This document shows, in pieces, positions 1 to 9,462 of a stretch of DNA of 64,000 nt (position 1 is its first letter; each line of letters opens with the position of its first letter). The stretch is from Bacteriovoracaceae bacterium (GTDB taxonomy: Bacteria; Bdellovibrionota; UBA1018). The notes below the pieces were generated by a model. That model was given only the letters and a program-made list of their open reading frames with translations, ran no database searches and was not told the origin of the DNA. The stretch covers positions 124,001-188,000 of the forward strand of contig CANFJX010000002.1 in the NCBI GenBank assembly GCA_947447665.1. The letters are read 5' to 3'. The position numbers and the translations under genes were made by a program.

Positions 1-5
1 AACAA

Positions 6-857
6 GTGGATGAAGCGAACTGGAATTTCAAGGGTCTTTACGATGATATCCACAGTGTGCTGAGTAAGTTAGCAGTCGACGTCGATACCCTGGTCAAGAA
101 CCGGCACCGTTTTATATTGGATGTGGTCGATGATCTGAAGGGTCCTTTAGAGATGCTCCGGGATGGGAAGCTCCTACTCGCTGTTGAAGGTCAGGGGGTC
201 AGTGCTGATCAAAAGTTTCAAAGCCTCGATGCGGTTCGTCGGGGATTGGCTATTTTTTCCGGAAGCATGGATGATCTAAATGACATCGTGGGAATCAATC
301 AGCTTCAGTCGCGTTTGGTCGAAAATACCGTGGATTTGTCTGAACTGCTTACAGACGTTTCCTCTGCTTTATTTGGAGCTGACTTCCAAAAACGGTTGCT
401 CGTTACGGTTCCCCCGATCCCAGTTTGGGTAACGCTCGATGTGGGGAGATTTGAGCGGGCCCTTTTTCATGTGATCTCCAAGGTTGCTTCGACCGTCCCT
501 CAGTCGAACCCGATTTCTATTTCGGTAAGTCATGGCAAAGGAAATTTTAGAGGGATTGAGCTAACCGTGCAGGGTTCTGAAAATGATCCGGTCGGAGTTC
601 CCAATCAAAGTGGCCCGGATCAAGACCTTCTCAAGCACTGGATTAGCGAGCATGGCTTATCCATGAGGCTCATTCATAAGATGATCAAAGGTCACGGGGG
701 TAGTATTACTGCTGCGGGTATCGTGGGGTCGAGCGTGAAGATTGTGATTCGAATTCCGCATGAGCGAGTGAGTTCAAATGGATTGATTGCACCACCGAGT
801 GGTTTGGTTTTCAAGGCTCCTGTCCGAGAGGAGAAGGAGAATATCTCGGTTGGGTGA
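6..857 (+). CDS. C-terminal part of a histidine-kinase-like protein (HATPase_c-like domain), possibly truncated by the window edge
   Basis: ORF is open toward the window start; contains HWISEHGLSMRLIHKMIKGHGGSITAAGIVGSSVKIVIRIP, resembling the G-box region of HATPase_c. Confidence 0.6.
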   Translation: MDEANWNFKGLYDDIHSVLSKLAVDVDTLVKNRHRFILDVVDDLKGPLEMLRDGKLLLAVEGQGVSADQKFQSLDAVRRGLAIFSGSMDDLNDIVGINQLQSRLVENTVDLSELLTDVSSALFGADFQKRLLVTVPPIPVWVTLDVGRFERALFHVISKVASTVPQSNPISISVSHGKGNFRGIELTVQGSENDPVGVPNQSGPDQDLLKHWISEHGLSMRLIHKMIKGHGGSITAAGIVGSSVKIVIRIPHERVSSNGLIAPPSGLVFKAPVREEKENISVG

Positions 858-870
858 TGAGTAGGAAAAA

Positions 871-947
871 TGGAGCGGGCTAAGGGGTTCGAACCCTCGA
901 CCTCCACGTTGGCAACGTGGCGCTCTAGCCAACTGAGCTAAGCCCGC
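871..947 (-). tRNA. tRNA-Gly(GCC), CCA encoded
   Basis: Reverse complement GCGGGCTTAGCTCAGTTGGCTAGAGCGCCACGTTGCCAACGTGGAGGTCGAGGGTTCGAACCCCTTAGCCCGCTCCA folds as a cloverleaf; loop TTGCCAA gives anticodon GCC; U73 fits Gly. Confidence 0.96.
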
Positions 948-1061
948 AATTGGAAATCAGCTAGACAGAAACGTTTTTTATCTGGATCGACTCAGATGGT
1001 CAAGATGTTTTCTGATAAAATCGTTGAATTTCTGGAGCGGGGGGCTACTATTAGTCCCAAG

Positions 1062-1607
1062 ATGAAGATCTATACTAAAACGGGTGACCAAGGCGAGACG
1101 GGGCTTCTAGGCGGAGTGAGGGTACCTAAGGACGACCTCAGAATTCGAACCTATGGCACGCTAGATGAACTCAATGCTATCCTTGGGATGGTCCTCTCGG
1201 AGCCTGGATTACAGGCCGAAGTGAAGGGGCGTCTGCTGAGGGTTCAGGGAGAGTTGTTTCAGCTCGGCGCTGAGTTAGCGACGCCGCGGAACAAAAAAAG
1301 CACCGGTGCTTTAATCGATCATCCTCATGTCCTGATGCTTGAGAAAGAAATTGATGCCATGGAGTTGGCATTAGCCCCTCTGCAGACATTTATCCTTCCA
1401 GGCGGGGTGGTTGCTTCAGCTCAAATTCATTTCGCTCGGACGGTAAGTCGGCGCGCTGAGCGAGAACTGATCACCTTACATCGGGCAGAGCCGGTGCGTA
1501 ACGTGGTACTTCAATACCTCAATCGTCTGAGCGATTATCTATTTGTGACCGCCCGTTTCGTCAATTGCGTGCAGGGGGGAGCCGAGACTCCTTGGTTGTC
1601 TCCCTAA
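1062..1607 (+). CDS. PduO-type cob(I)yrinic acid a,c-diamide / cobalamin adenosyltransferase
   Basis: MKIYTKTGDQGETGLLGG...RTYGTLDELNA and SRRAEREL motifs; internal ATG at 1062 preferred over 996. Confidence 0.9.
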   Translation: MKIYTKTGDQGETGLLGGVRVPKDDLRIRTYGTLDELNAILGMVLSEPGLQAEVKGRLLRVQGELFQLGAELATPRNKKSTGALIDHPHVLMLEKEIDAMELALAPLQTFILPGGVVASAQIHFARTVSRRAERELITLHRAEPVRNVVLQYLNRLSDYLFVTARFVNCVQGGAETPWLSP

Positions 1608-1717
1608 AATGGGTTCAGTTCTGGCTAAAAGAATGAGACTATCGAGAGACTAGCGGGCCACCGGATGGCTCACTAGTTGACCAATTTTTTATTGAACCGT
1701 CTCTGAGGGACACAAGG

Positions 1718-2455
1718 ATGAAGGATCTCAAGAATTCGAATATTAATTCATTAGAAGTAATTTTGACTCAGGCGCCTGATCCAAATTTAGGATTGGAGCG
1801 CAGGCAGGTGCCTCGAATGAGTCTAGGCTCTGAGCAATTTAAGATGATCGATACGGGGAGAGTTTTTTCCGTAGCGGATCTGTCTCGGACGGGTTTGGCG
1901 CTTTGGACATCGGATGCATCGGAGCTGGCTGAGTTCTCGGTGGGTATGAAGCTGGATGGCACACTCAAGGCCAGGGCAGAGAAGCTCTCGGTTCAGATAC
2001 AGATTCGAAACCTTTCCAAAAACCGGGTGGGATGCGAGTTTTTGGGCGTGTCCTCGGCTCTGACGGAGGCTTGCGAGAGGTTTTTTGACCCGGTCAGCTT
2101 AGGGCAGAGTTTAAAACCCATTCCTTCTTTGGATGGTCACATGCTTTGGTATTTTGGAATTTCCGGCACCCACCTTAGTCTCAGGCGTCTAAACGACGGG
2201 CAATTTGACCAGGTGACCCTTTGCTTCTTGGACTCCTTAGTTCAATGGGACGCAGAGCGAGGATTGCAATCAGGGCGTTTGGTGAATCCTGATTGGCAGA
2301 GTGAACTTCGCGGAATTTTTCGATTAGATACTTTATTTTTTAAGCCTGATTCGAGTATGGATAAAGAGAGGCTGGGGATTGCAAAACAAGTACTTTTGAA
2401 CTCTCATCTTTCTGAAGACGTTAAGGGATGGGGCATGAGGCAGTTTTCGAGGTGA
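1718..2455 (+). CDS. PilZ-domain-like protein
   Basis: ERRQVPRM ... VADLSRTGLALW pattern typical of PilZ (RxxxR and D/NxSxxG). Confidence 0.65.
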   Translation: MKDLKNSNINSLEVILTQAPDPNLGLERRQVPRMSLGSEQFKMIDTGRVFSVADLSRTGLALWTSDASELAEFSVGMKLDGTLKARAEKLSVQIQIRNLSKNRVGCEFLGVSSALTEACERFFDPVSLGQSLKPIPSLDGHMLWYFGISGTHLSLRRLNDGQFDQVTLCFLDSLVQWDAERGLQSGRLVNPDWQSELRGIFRLDTLFFKPDSSMDKERLGIAKQVLLNSHLSEDVKGWGMRQFSR

Positions 2456-2459
2456 AAAA

Positions 2460-3413
2460 ATGGATCGAAATTTTGCTCTAGAGTTTGTTCGCGTGACTGA
2501 AGCCGCTGCCCTGGAGAGTGCTCGCCTCATGGGTCGGGGAGACGAGAAGGCAGCTGACTTTGCTGCTGTAGATGCGATGCGACGGATGCTGAACTCGATT
2601 CAGTTTGATGGGACTGTCGTTATTGGAGAAGGGGAGCGTGATGAAGCTCCTATGCTTTACATTGGAGAGAAAGTCGGTAAAGGGGGGGGGCCCAAATTGG
2701 ACTTAGCCCTCGATCCGCTCGAGGGTACGACGATCTGCGCTACGGGTGGAAATAATTCTCTCTCCGTGATTGCGATTGCCGAGGACGGAGAATTTCTCCA
2801 TGCCCCGGATACTTACATGCAGAAAATTGCGGTGGGGCCCGAAGCCAAGGGTGCCATTGACCTGAATGCGACGCCGACTGCGAATTTGAAGAATATCGCC
2901 CAAGCCAAAAAATGTTTGATCGAGGACCTGACGGTCGTTATTTTAGATCGCCCTCGACATTCCGATTTGATTGCTGAGGTTCGCCAAACCGGAGCCCGTA
3001 TTTGGTTGATTGGAGACGGGGATGTCTCGGCAGCGATTGCGACTTGTAAGAAATCCAGTGGTGTTGATGTTCTCATGGGTATTGGCGGAGCCCCTGAGGG
3101 GGTGATCGCTGCGGCAGCGCTGAGGTGCATGGGTGGCGATTTTCAGGGAAAGCTCATGTTTAGGAATGATTTTGAAAAGGACCGTGCTCGTCGGATGGGG
3201 ATTTCTGATTTAGAGCGAGTTTATCCGATTCATGAACTGGCGAGTGGGCATGTGATGTTTTGTGCTACTGGAGTGACTCAAGGAACATTTTTGGATGGAG
3301 TCAAGTTTGCCCGAGGAGGAGCCACCACGCACTCAGTTGTGATGAGATCAGAATCGGGGACCGTGCGTTGGATACAAGCTGAACATCATTTTGATCGCAA
3401 ACCGAGGTACTAA
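2460..3413 (+). CDS. glpX: class II fructose-1,6-bisphosphatase
   Basis: VVIGEGERDEAPMLYIGEKVG, DPLEGTT, GIGGAPEGVIAAAALRCMGG. Confidence 0.96.
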   Translation: MDRNFALEFVRVTEAAALESARLMGRGDEKAADFAAVDAMRRMLNSIQFDGTVVIGEGERDEAPMLYIGEKVGKGGGPKLDLALDPLEGTTICATGGNNSLSVIAIAEDGEFLHAPDTYMQKIAVGPEAKGAIDLNATPTANLKNIAQAKKCLIEDLTVVILDRPRHSDLIAEVRQTGARIWLIGDGDVSAAIATCKKSSGVDVLMGIGGAPEGVIAAAALRCMGGDFQGKLMFRNDFEKDRARRMGISDLERVYPIHELASGHVMFCATGVTQGTFLDGVKFARGGATTHSVVMRSESGTVRWIQAEHHFDRKPRY

Positions 3414-3848
3414 ATGGCACAAGCTGAGTTTCGAGAAACCCTATCAGTCGAACCCAAGAAGCTTCTGGAAGTGATTACCGGCTATGATTCTTATCCGGAG
3501 TTTGTGGATGGTTGTCGTTCAGCTACCATGACTCGGTCCCCTCAGTCTGATTTGATTCGGGTTAGCTATCAAGTGAGCGTGATGTCTCAAGATGTCACTT
3601 ATACCCTCGATCATCGTCATGATTTGAAATCGGGGCGAGTTGATTGGGTGTTAGTCGAGAGCAATTTTTTTAAGAAAAATACCGGCAGGTGGGAAGTCAG
3701 GCCGACTGCCCAGGGTAAGTCGGATGTGCTTTATACCTTAGAGGTAGACTTTAAGGTTCCTGTGCCAGGTTTTATTTTGAATCGTCTCGTGAAAGGGAGC
3801 TTGCCGGGAATGGTGAGAAGCTTTGAAAAACGAGCGAATTCGGTCTAG
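3414..3848 (+). CDS. SRPBCC / COQ10-RatA-like protein
   Basis: YPEFVDGCRSATM ... VDFKVPVPGFILNRLVKGSLPGMVRSFEKRA. Confidence 0.75.
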   Translation: MAQAEFRETLSVEPKKLLEVITGYDSYPEFVDGCRSATMTRSPQSDLIRVSYQVSVMSQDVTYTLDHRHDLKSGRVDWVLVESNFFKKNTGRWEVRPTAQGKSDVLYTLEVDFKVPVPGFILNRLVKGSLPGMVRSFEKRANSV

Positions 3849-3857
3849 GGTTTTTAA

Positions 3858-4169
3858 ATGAGCGAAGACTTACAATCCAAAGCTGCTGAACTCATGAAGA
3901 AAGTCCTCACCGTCGGTGTAGGAGCAATTTTTCTGACGGAGGAGAGCCTTCGCGGGCTTGTTTCTGAGTTTAAGCTACCCAAAGAGCTCCTTACTGCCAT
4001 TTTAGAGTCTGCCAATAAGACTAAGAGCGAATTTCTGAGGACCATGTCCAATGAAATGATTGCTCGAGTGATGGAAAAAGTGAATGTCGCCGAACTACTC
4101 CAAGAGATGATCACTCAGAACGAGATCCATTTGGAAGTGACTGTTAAATTTAAACCCAAAAAGAAGTAG
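3858..4169 (+). CDS. small hypothetical helical protein
   Basis: 103-aa ORF directly following the SRPBCC gene; charged helical composition. Confidence 0.7.
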   Translation: MSEDLQSKAAELMKKVLTVGVGAIFLTEESLRGLVSEFKLPKELLTAILESANKTKSEFLRTMSNEMIARVMEKVNVAELLQEMITQNEIHLEVTVKFKPKKK

Positions 4170-4351
4170 CCATCGGACTGGCCTATTCTTCCTCGTTGTT
4201 TATGTCTCTCTCAACTACAGCTCCATTTTTTCTCATCTGTTTTGACAGCTGTCAAAACAGTAGTCAGTCGAGTGTGGGATTAATTCGATCTATTTTTCTA
4301 TAAATCATTGAAATTAAACACTAAAATTTATTCATTCCTGTTCATTTTAAC

Positions 4352-4366
4352 TGGCACTTGGATTGC
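4352..4366 (+). promoter_or_regulatory. sigma54 (RpoN) -24/-12 promoter candidate
   Basis: TGGCAC-TTGGA-TTGC matches TGGCAC-N5-TTGC exactly; expected TSS near 4378. Confidence 0.75.
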
Positions 4367-4374
4367 TTTAGTTT

Positions 4375-4435
4375 AAACCCGCGAGGTGCAAAATCGGGCG
4401 AAACGGCCCGAACTGGTTCTCGCCCAGGTGGGTTT
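4375..4435 (+). ncRNA. candidate structured 5' leader or small RNA
   Basis: 8-bp outer helix AAACCCGC(4375-4382)/GTGGGTTT(4428-4435, one G-U); inner hairpin TCGGGC(4394-4399)/GCCCGA(4406-4411); competing helix GGGCGA(4396-4401)/TCGCCC(4420-4425). Confidence 0.5.
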
Positions 4436-4472
4436 TAGATTATAGAGCAGATGCAGAAGTGAGGAGTGCGGC

Positions 4473-4772
4473 ATGTCGACAAGTGGCAAAAAAGAATCTA
4501 AGTTAAAATTGGTAGTGGCAGGTGAGAATCGGGAGGCGAGCTTTCGAGAAGTTTCAAAGCCCAGGGTGGAGTCTTCTCGAGTCTTGAAGGCGGGAGATCT
4601 GAACCATGCAGGGGCTTCTGTACGGGTTTCTCCCTATCGTTCGAATCCTATCCTTCCCCAATTGATTTCCCCTCACGAGTCCGTTGAGAGTCTCAGGCAA
4701 AACCTCACTGCATTAAATCAGCTTCACTCTAGACTTCGATTTATGCTCAAAGAACTTGAAGAGCTTATTTAG
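4473..4772 (+). CDS. small hypothetical protein downstream of sigma54 promoter
   Basis: ATG preceded by GAGGAG; 99 aa. Confidence 0.7.
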   Translation: MSTSGKKESKLKLVVAGENREASFREVSKPRVESSRVLKAGDLNHAGASVRVSPYRSNPILPQLISPHESVESLRQNLTALNQLHSRLRFMLKELEELI

Positions 4773-5925
4773 GAGCCACAGATGTTGTTTTACCAATATT
4801 ATGTGGGAAATTTGGAGCTTCTAAGTGGCTTGATTGTAGCTTTTCTCGTGTTGGCTCTCTGAATGTGAATTGACTCATTTTGGGGACTCGAATGATGACT
4901 TGGTCATCTTTATGTTCGCGAGTGAGGCGTTTTGGGTCGACAGGCCAGCTCAGGGGAAAACTTTCGTGAAAGCTTTGATAGGCAGTCGTTTCCTGACTGT
5001 GTCCTGAGGGGTCTTTGAGAGATTCCTCGTTTTTTCGATAGCCTGATAAGACGAGTTGATCACCTCGAATGACTGCCGAAATGTGCTCTTGCTCATATTC
5101 AGGGATGGTTACTGTTAAGACAAAATCTTTTCCCTCATCTTTGAGTTGGGCATCGAGAGTCATGAGCTTATAAAACGGATCATTTTGGCGAGAAGTGTAA
5201 GCGGCAATTTTCTGAGAGGTGTCTTGCCTAATCTCGCGCAGCTTCTGATTAGATTGCTGGTAGATTTCACCTAAGCTTTGCCTTTGCTCCTCAATCGTTT
5301 TTTTGAGAAAGGACTCGTTCTGAGTTTGAGCCCTCTCCTTGGTTTCTTGGGAGGTTTCCAAGAGTTGCTGAATTGCGCTTTGGTGGTCTTTCTGAATGGC
5401 CTGGACCCGTTGTTCGCCGTCATCTCGAATTTTTTCTATACTGGTTCTGTTCTGATTTTTAATTGCCTCCAGTTCTTCGTCGCTTCTGTTTTTTTCGAAA
5501 TCGACCTGCTGGATTCTTTCGGCGAGGGTTTTTTGGATTTTATCCTGACTTAACTTATCAAGTTTATGCAGTTCTTCACGTGTTGATTTTTCAGTTTGCT
5601 CTTTGATGGTTTGGCTCTCTCCTAGGGTTCGGTTGAGGTCAGCCTGTTGAGATCGGTGGAGATCGCGGAGTTGTTCGTAGCCCTTGGATTTCTGATCATC
5701 AAGAATTTGATTCTGCTTCAAATTCTGAATTTCATAGTTCTTTTCAAAGCGATCTCGAAGTTGTTCGATTTCAGCATTTTGTTGAATTTCTGTTTTCTGG
5801 GCTAACTCCTGAGCGGCTTTAATTCGATTTGCTGCCTCTTTCTCAGCTTCATGAGCCTTGTAATAAGAATAATCATCTGAGGAAGAGCCGCCGCCGTAAA
5901 TAGATGACACAGACATGAAATTCAT
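4765..5925 (-). CDS. coiled-coil protein with C-terminal Hsp20/alpha-crystallin-like domain
   Basis: Long Q/E/K-rich heptads, then DPFYKLMTLDAQLKDEGKDFVLTVTIPEYEQEHISAVIRGDQLVLSGYR...FHESFPLSWPVDPKRLTREHKDDQVIIRVPK. Confidence 0.75.
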   Translation of the reverse strand: MNFMSVSSIYGGGSSSDDYSYYKAHEAEKEAANRIKAAQELAQKTEIQQNAEIEQLRDRFEKNYEIQNLKQNQILDDQKSKGYEQLRDLHRSQQADLNRTLGESQTIKEQTEKSTREELHKLDKLSQDKIQKTLAERIQQVDFEKNRSDEELEAIKNQNRTSIEKIRDDGEQRVQAIQKDHQSAIQQLLETSQETKERAQTQNESFLKKTIEEQRQSLGEIYQQSNQKLREIRQDTSQKIAAYTSRQNDPFYKLMTLDAQLKDEGKDFVLTVTIPEYEQEHISAVIRGDQLVLSGYRKNEESLKDPSGHSQETTAYQSFHESFPLSWPVDPKRLTREHKDDQVIIRVPKMSQFTFREPTREKLQSSHLEAPNFPHNIGKTTSVAPK

Positions 5926-6064
5926 CCTTCCTTTGGAAAAATTACCTTATTCTTAAGGATATTCGGGGAGTTAGAGAGTTGCAAGCCGGGCAAAATTTTC
6001 CCTGTGTCAACTTTGACAGGAAGTTGGTTTGACTCCTTGCGGAAGGCCCCAGTACAATTAGAGT

Positions 6065-7105
6065 ATGAAGCGAACTTCGACAAAAAAAGGCATGGAACGC
6101 CGTAAAAGGACACGGGAAAAGTCCTCATCTTCGCGAGTCTCGACTCGTCGTGGAGGTCATTCAGCTGACCCAGGCAAAAGTGGCTTGGCAGATCATCTGA
6201 ACGAAGCTCAGGGTTTTTATGCGTCGCCCCAGATGCATGGAGAGGCCGAGGTGTGTCATGCCTGTGACAAGTCATTGGGACAAGACTCTCGAGTTCTTTT
6301 CGTCGAAGAAGAGCTGAGAAGGATATTTTGTTCAGAAGGATGTATTTCAGATTATTTTTCGCCTGAAATTGAAAAGCTTGAGAAAAAGTTTTTCAATGGC
6401 GTCACGCCATCTGACTTTTCGGGAGAGGAGCGCGAGTCTCTCGCTCATTTGCGGTGGATTACCCTGCAGGAGCCCGATGAGGTTTGGTGCGAGCGGGCCT
6501 CCTCTGGCGACCTGATGTATACTCTGATTTCGGAGTTTCATCCCGGTGACAGAAAAATGTGGTGTGTTTGTATCTGTCTATGCCTTCGCGGTGAGCCGAG
6601 CTTTCTGTTTTTAGCTTTTCCGACACGCAATCATGCGTTGGTAAAGGCCTTTAGGAAGGGAGAAAAGCTGGACTGGTCTCAGCGTGCCCAGTTTTCTCAA
6701 TCGGCTCAACAGACTCAAGTGTCGGATGGTTTGGCAGACGTCTGGAAGGAGAATGAGACGATACGCGCTCAGTTGAGGAAGGATCGCAGGCCGGACGATA
6801 TTTCAATAGACGAATTTGAGCTCTATCAGGGACATCTGGATGTGACTCTTCAGAATCCAGATGAAGTTTGGAGTGTCGTGCTTTTCGAGGAAGATGGCCG
6901 GCATCTGTACCACTTCATTAAGTATTTCCCGCGTGAAAGCCCCGGGATCTGGTATCTGGTGCTAGCAATGGAAACTGAAGACGGTGAGCAAATTGAGATA
7001 CTAGAAGCATTTCCGACTCGTGATGGTTCACTCGTTCAGCGGTATCGCACAGGGACTCAAGAAGTGGGAAATGGCGATGCATCTGAATATCGAGTGATTC
7101 ATTAG
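6065..7105 (+). CDS. hypothetical protein: basic N-terminus, putative zinc-binding module (CxxC...CxxxC), duplicated PBECR-like domain
   Basis: CHACDK...FCSEGC; two copies of TLQxPDEVW...W...AFPTRxxxLVxxxRxG. Confidence 0.6.
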   Translation: MKRTSTKKGMERRKRTREKSSSSRVSTRRGGHSADPGKSGLADHLNEAQGFYASPQMHGEAEVCHACDKSLGQDSRVLFVEEELRRIFCSEGCISDYFSPEIEKLEKKFFNGVTPSDFSGEERESLAHLRWITLQEPDEVWCERASSGDLMYTLISEFHPGDRKMWCVCICLCLRGEPSFLFLAFPTRNHALVKAFRKGEKLDWSQRAQFSQSAQQTQVSDGLADVWKENETIRAQLRKDRRPDDISIDEFELYQGHLDVTLQNPDEVWSVVLFEEDGRHLYHFIKYFPRESPGIWYLVLAMETEDGEQIEILEAFPTRDGSLVQRYRTGTQEVGNGDASEYRVIH

Positions 7106-7132
7106 ATCTCTCGGTTTGGGTTGCGATTGATT

Positions 7133-7849
7133 TTAGAAAGCACCATACGAGTAGGGCGGGCAATTAAGTAGATTGCTTTTCAAGCAGGCTACCATGGACG
7201 CCGCATTTTCCTGAGCAACGATATACGCGGCATTCCATTGAACCTCAAGGCCGGTGGAGGGGAAAACAAGAAAGGCCGAGCTCATGCCCAGATTAGTGCA
7301 CCGATACAGTGGCGTGTTGGCATTGCCAGGCTCTAATTCCCATGCAACTCTCACCTGGGGGGAGGGGAGATTACTTGCTAAGATCTGCTGATTTGCGGCG
7401 AAAACGCACACCGATTGATTGACGCTTGGGTTTAGGCTCGTCTCGCTCAGCATAAAGTGAGTACTGGATGAGCTGATCTTGTCGGGGCAGAGTCTGTAGA
7501 AATTGAAATTGTTGGCCGCACTGGATCCGTTTTGCGGGGTTATGTTGGGGGACGAAGGGCAACTGTAGTTTTGGGGGTTGGTGTCCGCTGTGGTAGGCGC
7601 CTGCCCTGTGTAAGTGCCCGATAAGGCGTAAGTAGATCCTGGTACTGTCACGCCCATGGGCATCATTAAGTTGCCACATCCAGATAAACCTGCCGAGAGC
7701 AGTGAAATGACGGCTAACGAACTCTTTATTGTAAATTCTCTATTTTTAAAGCTTCTATTTAAATGTGAAATTTTCATATAACCGTCTCTTCCTTTATCTG
7801 CTCTGCCAGAAGCTAATTTCTGGCTCACAGTTATTCGAACTATTCTCAA
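7133..7849 (-). CDS. hypothetical lipoprotein
   Basis: Lipobox-like AVISLLSAGLSGC; true start probably the internal MKISHLNRSF. Confidence 0.6.
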   Translation of the reverse strand: MRIVRITVSQKLASGRADKGRDGYMKISHLNRSFKNREFTIKSSLAVISLLSAGLSGCGNLMMPMGVTVPGSTYALSGTYTGQAPTTADTNPQNYSCPSSPNITPQNGSSAANNFNFYRLCPDKISSSSTHFMLSETSLNPSVNQSVCVFAANQQILASNLPSPQVRVAWELEPGNANTPLYRCTNLGMSSAFLVFPSTGLEVQWNAAYIVAQENAASMVACLKSNLLNCPPYSYGAF

Positions 7850-8247
7850 CTTGATATCGCTTGATACTAGTTAAAGCAAGTCTGGTGCCACGAGTTAAGT
7901 TCTTGTTTTTAAATGTTTTAAATATATTTTATTTAATTTATTTTACGTCTAAATTTTCGACAATCGTCAGGTCGTAGTGATCGCTTTTCATTAGTCGGCT
8001 TTCAGAGCTTGCTTGTGGCAAATGGTTGAGTCTTTGTCTATTTGTTAGGCACTTAATATGACTATTTTTTTTAATAATTATTTATAAGATCTTGAAATCT
8101 AATGTAATTTTTTTTTTAAATTTAGGCATGTCTCTTGCTCAATTGATATTGAATTAACGCACCTTACTTTAGAAGAGTCGGGTGAGTTGATGAGCTGAGA
8201 TGAGCTGATGAAGTGATGAGTGGAATCTTTTGAAGGCTGAAAAAAGG

Positions 8248-9426
8248 ATGGATATGAGTCAGGTGTTTCAATCATTGAGTTCGCGGTCTGGGATTCTCAA
8301 AACGACTGTGTGCGGGGCTTTAATCTTATTGCTGTCCCAGGGAGTTCAGAACTTAGCTTACGGGAAAGAAGCTCAAAGTAGCTTCAAAAGTAATGTGGTC
8401 CGTTCGTTACGGAACTGGGGAATCTACAACTCTCATCGATCATCTCCTTCCTCTCCGCGCTCTGACATCGACGCTCTAGATGCCTGGAGCATTCAAGAAG
8501 GGAATCGAGACATTATCGTTGCGGTGATTGATACGGGGATCGACTTAAATCATAAAGACCTAGTCAAAAGCCTCTGGCATGATCCGTCTAGCTCACAAAA
8601 GAATCTTTTTGGGATGAATTTCGTTAATCCGGGCATGAACCCAATCGATGTCCACGGTCACGGCACTCACGTTGCCGGAATTATTGGCGGCGAGCTCGAC
8701 CCAGTGCTCGGAACCAGTGGCGTAGCTCATCGGGTTTCCATCATGCCAATCAAGTATTATTCTGAGGGTAGTTCAGGGCTAGTGAACCTGACTCACACGA
8801 TTGAGGCTATCAATTTTGCCGTAGATCATGGTGCAAGGATTATTAACTATAGCGGAGGGGGGCCAGAGTTCTCTGAGCGAGAATATCGGGCGATTAAGCG
8901 AGCCGAATCCAAAGGGATTCTCTTTATCGCGGCGGCTGGAAACGAAAGCCAAGATATCGATCAGGGTAAAAATTTCTATTTCCCAGCCTCCTACAGTAAT
9001 CCCGAGGTCCCGATCTATCAGGGAGTTGGCTTGAGTCGGCCAAGTAACATGATCGTTGTGGCTGCCACTAATTTGCAAAATGATCTGATCTCGGCCTCCA
9101 ACTGGGGTAAAAAAAGCGTTGATGTTGCAGCTCCAGGTGAGAATATTTTGAGTACACTCCCGAGCGGGCGATCAGGCTACATGACGGGCACCTCGCAGGC
9201 AACGGCCTTTGCTAGTGGAGTGGCTGCCCTGATTCTATCTGAGAACCCTCGCTTGTCGCCTCAAGAGGTGAGGGAGATTATGATTCAAAGCTCTGAGCCG
9301 ATCCCTCAGCTTAAGGGAAAAGTAGTTGCTGCCGGACATCTGAATGTCTTCGGCGCAGTCAAGAGAGCGCGCTCTTGGATCGGTCGGGGCGGGAATATTT
9401 TAGCTCACGCCCCAATTCAAAAGTGA
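8248..9426 (+). CDS. secreted S8 subtilisin-like serine protease
   Basis: Catalytic motifs VIDTGIDLNH, HGHGTHVAGI, GTSQATAFASG; signal-like N-terminus. Confidence 0.93.
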   Translation: MDMSQVFQSLSSRSGILKTTVCGALILLLSQGVQNLAYGKEAQSSFKSNVVRSLRNWGIYNSHRSSPSSPRSDIDALDAWSIQEGNRDIIVAVIDTGIDLNHKDLVKSLWHDPSSSQKNLFGMNFVNPGMNPIDVHGHGTHVAGIIGGELDPVLGTSGVAHRVSIMPIKYYSEGSSGLVNLTHTIEAINFAVDHGARIINYSGGGPEFSEREYRAIKRAESKGILFIAAAGNESQDIDQGKNFYFPASYSNPEVPIYQGVGLSRPSNMIVVAATNLQNDLISASNWGKKSVDVAAPGENILSTLPSGRSGYMTGTSQATAFASGVAALILSENPRLSPQEVREIMIQSSEPIPQLKGKVVAAGHLNVFGAVKRARSWIGRGGNILAHAPIQK

Positions 9427-9462
9427 CATCTCGAGGGTTTCAAATTAACATTCAAGTCCCCT

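Noticed and set aside
5922-6275. 117-aa minus-strand ORF between the sHSP-like and zinc-module genes
   Set aside because: Overlaps the start of the better-supported 6065-7105 gene and shows no motif
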